Shown: in pieces, positions 1-4,900 of the stretch | Layout of the letters: every line of letters starts with the position of its first letter | How positions within the stretch are numbered: position 1 is the stretch's first letter | Assembly: GCA_019136325.1 (NCBI GenBank) | Contig: JAGVUJ010000046.1 | Location: 1 to 7,240 of the forward strand | Length of the DNA: 7,240 nucleotides | Source: Deltaproteobacteria bacterium | Lineage (GTDB): Bacteria > Desulfobacterota > Syntrophia > Syntrophales > Smithellaceae | Direction: 5' to 3' | Made by a program: the position numbers and the translations under genes | The notes under the pieces: model-generated | Told to the model about the DNA's origin: nothing | The model's database searches: none | The model's input: the letters and a program-made list of their open reading frames with translations, nothing else

Positions 1-1091
1 GTAAACGCGCTGCGAAAGCGGGCGCAACCCAAGCGATCCAAAAGCGGCCGGTAAACAAGCACGGACATGATTCTATATAACACCCGCAGAAACGTCGGAA
101 CCGGCTGTTTGTGTGATTGTCTTTCCACAACCGATTTGCCGATTTTTTCACCAAGATGAAATAATTCCCTCTTCAGCCATCCCGCGTCGGAAATTTTTAC
201 GCGGATACGCGAAGCCATGTCTTCCCAGAACCGCGACGATGTAATGATCATCGAAGGACCGATCTCTCTGAAATCTTCCAGTACCGTTTCCGCCGTTTCC
301 GGAAAATTCATACACATGGCGCCGGCGAGCGCCACGCCCATTCCCCACATTTGATCAACGATCCATGCCGGCGGCGACATGGACAGCCAGTTTTCCTCCG
401 GCTCGATTTTTGTATTATCCACCCACTGCAAGGCCATCGTCGTCAGATTGCGATGCGACAACATGGCCAGTTTCGGGACGCCGGTGGTTCCCGATGTCTG
501 AATCATGACAGCAATATCATCGGGACGCCCCCGATTGATTTCAGCGTCGATAAAGCCGGGATGATCTTCAATATACTTCTCACCCAGTTTTAAAAGCCCG
601 GCATAACTGATCAGCCAGGGATCATCCCGATAAGAGGTCATGCCCGTGGGATCAATATAAACAACCTTCCGGGTCTGAGGAAGTTTTTCTTTGATCTCCA
701 GAAGCTTATCCACCTGTTCCTGATCCTGAACGACCACGACAGGCGAATGGATTCGCTTGATGGAAAACGCCAATTCATCGGCGATAGACGATGTAAACAA
801 ATTCAGCGTTGTAGCGCCAAGGACGTGCGCGGCCAGCTCCGAAAAAAGCCATTCCGGGTGATTATGAACAACCATGCACAGATTTTCACCGCGCCTGAGA
901 TTCAACGCGGCAAACCCGGCCGCCGTTGTCCGCACATAACGACCGTAATCCGCCCAGGTGTATTTCTGCCAGATGCCGTATGCCTTTTCCCGGATCGCCG
1001 TTTTCGCATCGCCGTACAAAGCGGCATTTTCCATTAACAACTGCGGCAGCGTTAAATTGCGTTTTGTTTTATGTGGTTCTTCCTTACTCAA
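1..1091 (-). CDS. AMP-forming acyl-CoA synthetase (long-chain FadD/FAA1-like), 3' end outside window
   Basis: An uninterrupted frame gives 363 residues and continues past base 1, so the C-terminal part (usual family length about 600-650 residues) is missing. Visible features are an N-terminal LPQLLMENAALYGD segment, a GIWQKYTWADY stretch (residues 39-49) typical of this family, the ATP/AMP-binding loop TSGTTGVPK (199-207) followed by SHRNL, and PPAWIVDQMWG (240-250). Enzymes of this family adenylate a carboxylic acid with ATP and then transfer the acyl group to CoA in the cytoplasm. The start is taken as TTG at 1091-1089, because AAGG lies 9 bases upstream and homology-like sequence begins before the first internal ATG (residue 20). 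The gene starts 20 bases after the livG stop, so it is probably cotranscribed and activates whatever the transporter imports. The loop residue after PK is Leu (208) where Gly is usual. The substrate cannot be read from this sequence. Family assignment is strong. Confidence 0.93.
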   Translation of the reverse strand, partial: MSKEEPHKTKRNLTLPQLLMENAALYGDAKTAIREKAYGIWQKYTWADYGRYVRTTAAGFAALNLRRGENLCMVVHNHPEWLFSELAAHVLGATTLNLFTSSIADELAFSIKRIHSPVVVVQDQEQVDKLLEIKEKLPQTRKVVYIDPTGMTSYRDDPWLISYAGLLKLGEKYIEDHPGFIDAEINRGRPDDIAVMIQTSGTTGVPKLAMLSHRNLTTMALQWVDNTKIEPEENWLSMSPPAWIVDQMWGMGVALAGAMCMNFPETAETVLEDFREIGPSMIITSSRFWEDMASRIRVKISDAGWLKRELFHLGEKIGKSVVERQSHKQPVPTFLRVLYRIMSVLVYRPLLDRLGCARFRSAF

Positions 1092-1100
1092 AATACAACG

Positions 1101-1104
1101 CCTT
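1101..1104 (-). promoter_or_regulatory. Ribosome binding site supporting a TTG start for the acyl-CoA synthetase
   Basis: On the minus strand AAGG (1104-1101) stands 9 bases before TTG (1091-1089), inside the 20-base gap after the livG stop codon. No in-frame ATG occurs between the livG stop and residue 20 of the synthetase frame, so this site decides the start. The spacing is slightly long. Confidence 0.5.
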
Positions 1105-1111
1105 AAAATAT

Positions 1112-1939
1112 TTATAAAGCTTCTGCCTCGCCAAGATAAGCTTTGATCACTTCGGGATTCGCGCTGATTTCCTCAGCGTTTCCTTCGCCCAGCTTCTCTC
1201 CGAAATTCAAAACCATGATCCGCTGGGAAATGCTCATGACGATGGACATATCATGTTCGACCAGGATCATCGTCATGCCCCATTGTTGATTCAACTCCAG
1301 AAGGAAGCGCACCATGTCCTCCTTCTCTTCCATGTTCATGCCGGCAAACGGCTCGTCCAGAACCAATAATTTCGGCTCCAGGGCCAGCGCGCGGCCCAGC
1401 TCAACCCTTTTCTGCATGCCGTAAGGCAAGGATCCGACAGCCTGCTTCCGGATGGATTGCATTTCCAGAAAATCGATGATCTCTTCAAGAACCTGCCGGT
1501 GACGGATTTCTTCATCCCGGACTGATTTGGAAAAGAGAAATGATTTTATGAAGCTGTACTGACAATGAATATGCCTCGCCAGGGTCATATTGGCCAGAAC
1601 GGTCATGCCCGGAAAAAGCTCGATGTTCTGAAAAGTTCTGCCGATGCCCACGCCGACAAGTTCGTGCGTATGAAGATGGGTGATGTCTTTTCCGTTGAAG
1701 ACGATTTTACCCTGCTGAGCGCGGTAAAAACCGGTGATACAGTTCAGCAGACTTGTTTTCCCCGCTCCGTTCGGACCGATAATCGCCATCAATTCGCCGG
1801 TATGAACCTGAAGATCAACATCCTTAACGGCGACAACCCCACCGAAACTCAAACGCAAACGCTGAATTTCCAGTTCGGCTTTTTTATCTTCGTCCCGCCG
1901 GTTAATCATGATCGACGGCCGGCTGCGAAAAGCTTTCAT
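1112..1939 (-). CDS. livG: ABC transporter ATP-binding protein, LivG type (branched-chain amino acid family)
   Basis: A 275-residue cytoplasmic ATPase that would drive import through LivH/LivM-type permeases. It has all nucleotide-binding elements: Walker A GPNGAGKT (55-62), Q-loop Gln104 in RTFQN, a signature region written LPYGMQKRVE (171-180) instead of LSGGQ, Walker B LLVLDEP (191-197) with Glu196, the D-loop AGMN (199-202), and the switch His229 in VEHDM. The LPYG form of the signature is common in LivG-like proteins. Length is slightly above the usual 250-260 because of an 18-20 residue basic N-terminal extension. The ATG at 1939 is preferred because AAGAGG lies 5 bases upstream; the Met at residue 11 is an alternative. 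It follows the solute-binding protein gene across a terminator-like hairpin and precedes the acyl-CoA synthetase by 20 bases. Substrate is inferred only by family and may be an organic acid rather than Leu/Ile/Val. Confidence 0.93.
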   Translation of the reverse strand: MKAFRSRPSIMINRRDEDKKAELEIQRLRLSFGGVVAVKDVDLQVHTGELMAIIGPNGAGKTSLLNCITGFYRAQQGKIVFNGKDITHLHTHELVGVGIGRTFQNIELFPGMTVLANMTLARHIHCQYSFIKSFLFSKSVRDEEIRHRQVLEEIIDFLEMQSIRKQAVGSLPYGMQKRVELGRALALEPKLLVLDEPFAGMNMEEKEDMVRFLLELNQQWGMTMILVEHDMSIVMSISQRIMVLNFGEKLGEGNAEEISANPEVIKAYLGEAEAL

Positions 1940-1951
1940 TAAAACCTCTTT

Positions 1952-1990
1952 AAAAAACGGCGTTATCAGAATGACGTTTCCGATAACGCC
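1952..1990 (-). terminator. Intrinsic terminator-like hairpin between the solute-binding protein gene and livG
   Basis: A perfect 9-bp inverted repeat (GGCGTTATC at 1959-1967 and GATAACGCC at 1982-1990) encloses a 14-base loop. Read on the minus strand, the stem is followed by GTTTTTTA, giving six U residues at 1957-1952. It lies 15 bases after the binding-protein stop and directly before the livG ribosome binding site. In ABC operons such a hairpin usually acts as a partial terminator or 3'-end stabiliser, so the binding protein is made in excess over ATPase and permeases. That role is an inference; the hairpin and U-tract are seen. Confidence 0.75.
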
Positions 1991-2005
1991 TTATTGCACT
2001 ATCAT

Positions 2006-3205
2006 TTACTTGCCGAGCAGTTTAATTTTATCCTTGCCCGGAACGTAGAAATTCGTCAGCGGTATATAGGTTCCGTCTTCCTTCACTCTAACCATACGTG
2101 CGGTAAACGAAGCGCCATGATTGTCTTTTGCATAAGTGATGGCCGGCACCAGACCGCCGAAATCTTCGTTTCTGAAAGATTCAAGGGCTGCATTAACGGT
2201 TCCGGGATTAATGTTTTTGCTCTTTTCATATGCGCGGGCGAAGGCTCTTTCCATGATCATGCCGATCACAACACCTTCCCAGTAGGACGCATCAAATTTG
2301 CTGACGGTTTTATATCGTTTCCACAGATCCTGCATGACGGCCATTCCCTTCGATTTGTCGGAAGGCAATCCTCCCGGAAACTGAATGACCAGCCGATCGC
2401 GAATCAGACCTTTGCCCATTTTGAAAAAGTCGGGATCGGTCGATGTCCACGTGCCCAGAAATACCGGATTGTAATTGATTCGGTCGGCGCTTTTGAATGC
2501 CGTGATAATCGCGGACGGAAGCATTTGCATGAAAATATACTGCGCTCCGGCTTTCTGCAACCGGAGCAGTTCAGTGTTCAGGTCAACGGTTTTGGGAGGA
2601 AATTCCTCAACGGCAACCAGATTGATACCCAGTTGTTTCGCATATTCTTTGCTCGGCGCATGGATGGAACGGCCGTAGGCGTTGTTGTAGGTTAGAAGAC
2701 CGACTTTGGGAGCATCTTTCCCTTTATGAATGACCTTAATATACTCAAAAACCGCATGACAATCCATTTTATAACTGCCGAACGGCAGGTACATATAATC
2801 AACGGGTTTCTCCAGAATCTCCCAGCTGGTGGAATAGTTAATGGTCGGAACCTTGTATCTCTGGATGATCGGCTTGGCGGCCAGGCCTTCGCCGGCACCC
2901 CAGGTGGCAATCATGTCCACTTTGTCCTGCAGGACAAATTTGTTCACCGCAGCCTGCGCTTCCGGAACTTTGTAGGCTGTATCCACGGTAATCATTTCAA
3001 TTTTGTTTCCATACACTCCGCCTTTCACCTCGTTGACGTAGCGGAAATAATCACGCTGTCCCTTTTCATGAAACTGTCCCCACGTTGAAGCAGGACCGGT
3101 GAGGTTGATCGCCGCACCGACCTTGATGGCCTTGGCCTGCAAGCTGCCGGCGCCGGCAATCAAAAAAACCGCTGTTAAAATCGCTGTTAAAAGTCTGCTT
3201 TTCAT
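2006..3205 (-). CDS. Periplasmic solute-binding protein, LivK/LivJ-like (type 1 periplasmic binding fold)
   Basis: A 399-residue preprotein with a clear Sec signal peptide: basic MKSR, a hydrophobic core of about residues 5-20, and a cleavage region SLQAKA (cut after Ala24 or Ala26). The mature protein starts IKVGAAINLTGPAS, the typical first strand and ligand-loop of Peripla_BP_6 proteins, and carries the second-domain pattern PKVGLLTYNNAYGRS (166-180). Such proteins capture ligand in the periplasm and deliver it to LivHM-FG permeases; livG is the next gene. The ATG at 3205 is chosen because AAGGAG lies 7 bases upstream and the signal peptide begins there. A longer frame up to 3304 would run through a terminator hairpin and is rejected. 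No Cys follows the signal peptide, so it is soluble rather than a lipoprotein. Ligand is not determinable here; family members bind branched-chain or aromatic amino acids, amides, or aromatic and other acids. Confidence 0.93.
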   Translation of the reverse strand: MKSRLLTAILTAVFLIAGAGSLQAKAIKVGAAINLTGPASTWGQFHEKGQRDYFRYVNEVKGGVYGNKIEMITVDTAYKVPEAQAAVNKFVLQDKVDMIATWGAGEGLAAKPIIQRYKVPTINYSTSWEILEKPVDYMYLPFGSYKMDCHAVFEYIKVIHKGKDAPKVGLLTYNNAYGRSIHAPSKEYAKQLGINLVAVEEFPPKTVDLNTELLRLQKAGAQYIFMQMLPSAIITAFKSADRINYNPVFLGTWTSTDPDFFKMGKGLIRDRLVIQFPGGLPSDKSKGMAVMQDLWKRYKTVSKFDASYWEGVVIGMIMERAFARAYEKSKNINPGTVNAALESFRNEDFGGLVPAITYAKDNHGASFTARMVRVKEDGTYIPLTNFYVPGKDKIKLLGK

Positions 3206-3212
3206 TTTTATT

Positions 3213-3218
3213 CTCCTT
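3213..3218 (-). promoter_or_regulatory. Ribosome binding site fixing the solute-binding protein start
   Basis: AAGGAG at 3218-3213 on the minus strand, within a purine-rich stretch, precedes ATG 3205 by 7 bases. It selects this start over the upstream in-frame ATG at 3304, which sits inside the terminator stem. Confidence 0.85.
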
Positions 3219-3228
3219 CCCTTCCCTT

Positions 3229-3251
3229 TTTTATAAAATACTTTTATAAAA
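3229..3251. repeat. Two copies of the 10-bp palindrome TTTTATAAAA, 13 bases apart
   Basis: TTTTATAAAA occurs at 3229-3238 and again at 3242-3251, separated by TAC. Each copy is its own reverse complement. They lie between the hairpins and the ribosome binding site of the solute-binding protein gene. They could be -10-like sequence, an operator, or AT-rich coincidence. Confidence 0.45.
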
Positions 3252-3272
3252 CGGCCGTCCCGATGACGGCAA
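3243..3272 (-). promoter_or_regulatory. Possible sigma70-type promoter close to the solute-binding protein gene
   Basis: On the minus strand TTGCCG (3272-3267) and TATAAA (3248-3243) are separated by 18 bases, matching 4 of 6 and 5 of 6 consensus positions. Transcription would begin near 3236, about 30 bases before the start codon and downstream of the terminator. The spacer holds a small stem (3254-3270). The -35 match is weak. Confidence 0.3.
3254..3270 (-). other. Small GC-rich hairpin downstream of the terminator
   Basis: GCCGTC (3254-3259) and GACGGC (3265-3270) form a perfect 6-bp stem with a 5-base loop. It immediately follows the U-tract of the hairpin at 3279-3307 and is itself followed on the minus strand by CGTTTTAT. 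It may be a second, weaker terminator or an element of the leader structure; its function is unknown. Confidence 0.4.
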
Positions 3273-3307
3273 AAAAAAACCGTGGGCTTTTTTAATCTGC
3301 CCACGGT
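3271..3307 (-). terminator. Strong intrinsic terminator (or attenuator terminator) upstream of the solute-binding protein gene
   Basis: A perfect 9-bp inverted repeat (ACCGTGGGC at 3279-3287, GCCCACGGT at 3299-3307) has an 11-base loop. Read on the minus strand it is followed by an unbroken run of eight further T residues (3278-3271). This is a textbook rho-independent terminator. It is 190 bases beyond the response-regulator stop and 66 bases before the binding-protein start, so it could either end the kinase/regulator transcript or act as a regulated terminator inside the leader of the transport operon. Confidence 0.85.
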
Positions 3308-3386
3308 TCATTTCCACTTATGCATGGTCATGATACTATCAGGCAGACCTTACGGATAAAGCTAAAAAAATAAAAAAAGACTGCCC
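3294..3386 (-). promoter_or_regulatory. Candidate transcription attenuator: mutually exclusive RNA pairings before the terminator
   Basis: Three segments on the minus-strand RNA compete. Segment 1, GGCAG (3385-3381), can pair with CUGCC (3346-3342). Segment 2, UCUGCC (3347-3342), can instead pair with GGCAGA (3301-3296), extended by G-U pairs on both sides. That second pairing uses bases of the 5' arm of the terminator stem, so it would prevent the terminator at 3279-3307. A small ORF (3411-3328) overlaps segments 1 and 2. The arrangement matches 1:2, 2:3 and 3:4 attenuation logic. The core pairings are only 5-6 bp, so chance is possible. Confidence 0.3.
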
Positions 3387-3411
3387 TTTTAAAAGAATAT
3401 TGTTTTATCAT
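3328..3411 (-). CDS. Possible Phe/Tyr-rich leader peptide (27 codons)
   Basis: A short frame begins ATG ATA AAA CAA at 3411 and ends with TGA at 3330-3328, 20 bases before the terminator stem. It includes VFFYFFSF (residues 11-18) and ends KVCLIVS; 6 Phe and 2 Tyr occur in 27 residues. GAGG lies 11 bases upstream, which is far, and AAGA lies 3 bases upstream, which is close. A sigma70-like promoter candidate ends about 26 bases before it. Leader peptides such as PheL have a similar Phe run. The Phe codons come from two T7 tracts, so a non-coding AT-rich explanation is equally possible. Confidence 0.28.
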   Translation of the reverse strand: MIKQYSFKRAVFFYFFSFIRKVCLIVS

Positions 3412-3436
3412 TTTTCTTACAACCTCGTGATTGACG

Positions 3437-3466
3437 CATATAGAGCAAAATAACCTGAAAAGTCAA
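3437..3466 (-). promoter_or_regulatory. Candidate sigma70-type promoter for a leader RNA or the transport operon
   Basis: On the minus strand TTGACT (3466-3461) and TATATG (3442-3437) are 18 bases apart, matching 5 of 6 and 4 of 6 consensus positions. Transcription would begin near 3430, just before the small ORF, and the RNA up to the terminator would be about 160 bases long. It lies in the first AT-rich stretch after the response-regulator gene. Confidence 0.4.
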
Positions 3467-3470
3467 GCAA

Positions 3471-3488
3471 AAAGAAAATCGTGGCGAT
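3471..3488 (-). terminator. Weak terminator candidate just after the response regulator gene
   Basis: Minus-strand ATCG-CCA-CGAT (3488-3478) forms a 4-bp stem followed by TTTTCTTTTT (3477 and onward). The stem is short, so it may only slow polymerase. It is the only terminator-like element directly behind the response-regulator stop codon. Confidence 0.2.
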
Positions 3489-3497
3489 CATCGTTTT

Positions 3498-4856
3498 TCA
3501 ACTTTGTTCCACACCGAGTTTTTCGATGCGATGCCTCAGCGAGTCGAACGTAATATTCAACAAATCGGCTGCTTTCTTTTTTGATCCTTTTGCCTTCTGC
3601 AACGCTTTCTCAATGATCATTTTCTCGATTTTGTCCAGTTCCGCATTCAAGTCCATGCCGCTGTCCGTAATATCAACATCGAATTTCGGCGCGCCGAAGG
3701 TCAGACTCTCCGGCAGGATAATGCTGGAGCTTTCCATGGCAACGCCGCGTTCGATAATGTTTTGCAATTCGCGGATGTTCCCGGGAAAGTCATAGTTCAT
3801 CAAAAGTTCCACCGCGTAGGAAGAAATATTCCTGATTTCCTTTCCGAACAGCTGCGAATACTTCTCAATAAAATTGTCGATAAGCAGAGGAATGTCCTCT
3901 CTTCGTTCGCGTAACGGAGGGATCAGGATGGGTATGACATTCAAGCGATAAAAAAGATCTTCACGGAATTCGCCTTTTTTTACTTTTTCCTGCAAATTTT
4001 TATTGGTGGCGGAAATGATTCTCACATCCACCTTGATATCTTCAGCTCCGCCGATGCGTCGAAACGTTTTCTCCTGAACAACCCTCAGAAGCTTGACCTG
4101 CAACGACGGCGACAACTCGCCGATTTCATCCAGAAAGATAGTGCCGCCGCGGGCCATTTCAAAATACCCCTGCCTGTCGGCATAAGCCCCGGTAAAGGAT
4201 CCTTTCATATATCCGAACAATTCGCTCTCCAGCAAATTTTCCGGGATGCCGCCGCTGTTAATGGCGATGAAAGGCATTCTGGAACGTGATGAATTCTCGT
4301 GAATGGCGCGCGCGACAAGTTCCTTGCCTGTCCCGCTTTCCCCCAGAATCAAAATATTTGCCGGTGTATCGGAAACCTTTTTAATCGTGCTGAAAATTTT
4401 AAGCATTTCACGGCTCGCCCCGATCATTCCGCAAAAAGAAACCGGTTCTTTTCCCGGACTGTTTTTTTCTTCGGCGGAACCGTTGTCAATCAGGCCCTTA
4501 TTCATCAAAGCAGAGCGGACAACTTTCTTGAGTTCATCAACGCTGTTGCCTTTTTCCACGTAATCGTATGCGCCTTCTTTCATGGCATTGATCGCCGTTT
4601 CTCCCGACGCGTAAGCCGTGATCAGAATGACAATCGTTTCCGGTTTTTGATCTTTAATGGTTTTGAGAAATTCAATCCCGTTCACTTTGGGCATTTTCAA
4701 ATCTGTAATCACCAGATCAAAATCTTTTTTTCGGCATAATTCGATCGCCTTGAGAGGTTCCCCGATGCTGGTCACATCATAGCCCTCTTTCTGCAGCATG
4801 ATTTCCATCATTTCCCGCATGCCCTGATCATCATCAACAACCAAAATTTTCGCCAT
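3498..4856 (-). CDS. Sigma54-dependent response regulator, NtrC family, PilR-like
   Basis: A 452-residue transcription activator with three domains. The receiver (about 1-120) has the acidic pocket VVDDD (6-10), phospho-acceptor Asp52 in TDLKMP, Thr80 and Lys102. The AAA+ domain (about 143-375) has Walker A GESGTGKE (172-179), the sigma54-contact loop GSFTGA (219-224, Ser for the usual Ala), Walker B TIFLDEIGE (239-247) and FPGNIREL (358-365). The C-terminal Fis-type helix-turn-helix (about 417-448) reads KKKAADLLNITFDSLRHRIEKLG. The DSLRHR recognition helix and the pairing with a six-helix PAS kinase resemble PilR; AtoC/ZraR-type regulators are alternatives. ATG 4856 is preferred because GAGG is 6 bases upstream; the ATG 12 bases earlier abuts AAGG with no spacing. 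It starts 42 bases after the kinase stop. When phosphorylated it should remodel RNA polymerase-sigma54 at distant promoters. The receiver lacks the usual Lys-Pro after strand 5 (it has Lys-Gly). Confidence 0.95.
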   Translation of the reverse strand: MAKILVVDDDQGMREMMEIMLQKEGYDVTSIGEPLKAIELCRKKDFDLVITDLKMPKVNGIEFLKTIKDQKPETIVILITAYASGETAINAMKEGAYDYVEKGNSVDELKKVVRSALMNKGLIDNGSAEEKNSPGKEPVSFCGMIGASREMLKIFSTIKKVSDTPANILILGESGTGKELVARAIHENSSRSRMPFIAINSGGIPENLLESELFGYMKGSFTGAYADRQGYFEMARGGTIFLDEIGELSPSLQVKLLRVVQEKTFRRIGGAEDIKVDVRIISATNKNLQEKVKKGEFREDLFYRLNVIPILIPPLRERREDIPLLIDNFIEKYSQLFGKEIRNISSYAVELLMNYDFPGNIRELQNIIERGVAMESSSIILPESLTFGAPKFDVDITDSGMDLNAELDKIEKMIIEKALQKAKGSKKKAADLLNITFDSLRHRIEKLGVEQS

Positions 4857-4862
4857 ATATCC

Positions 4863-4866
4863 CCTC
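4863..4866 (-). promoter_or_regulatory. Ribosome binding site deciding the response regulator start
   Basis: GAGG (4866-4863), part of GAGGGG, stands 6 bases before ATG 4856 on the minus strand. The alternative in-frame ATG at 4868 overlaps this site, so the shorter protein is the better call. Confidence 0.7.
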
Positions 4867-4883
4867 ATCCTTCACTGTCTTTG

Positions 4884-4900
4884 GATTGAAACGCTCAATC
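4884..4900. repeat. Small inverted repeat overlapping the kinase stop codon
   Basis: GATTGA (4884-4889) and TCAATC (4895-4900) form a 6-bp stem with a 5-base loop in the 42-base gap between kinase and regulator. No T-run follows on either strand, so it is not a terminator. It may modulate translation between the two genes or be coincidental. Confidence 0.3.

Noticed and set aside
148..348. Minus-strand 66-codon frame
   Set aside because: It is an out-of-frame shadow inside the acyl-CoA synthetase coding region.
747..1037. Plus-strand open frames over 351-1146
   Set aside because: They are opposite the acyl-CoA synthetase, whose minus-strand frame is continuous from 1091 to the window edge with clear family motifs.
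1994..2695. Plus-strand open frame of 233 codons
   Set aside because: It lies wholly antisense to the solute-binding protein gene, which has a signal peptide, SD and family motifs. The antisense product shows no recognisable motif.
3206..3304. N-terminal extension of the solute-binding protein up to ATG 3304
   Set aside because: The extra 33 residues would be encoded by terminator hairpin and A/T-run sequence. The ATG at 3205 has a proper SD and begins a signal peptide.
4299..4739. Plus-strand 146-codon frame
   Set aside because: It is antisense to the AAA+ and receiver regions of the response regulator and has no independent coding features.
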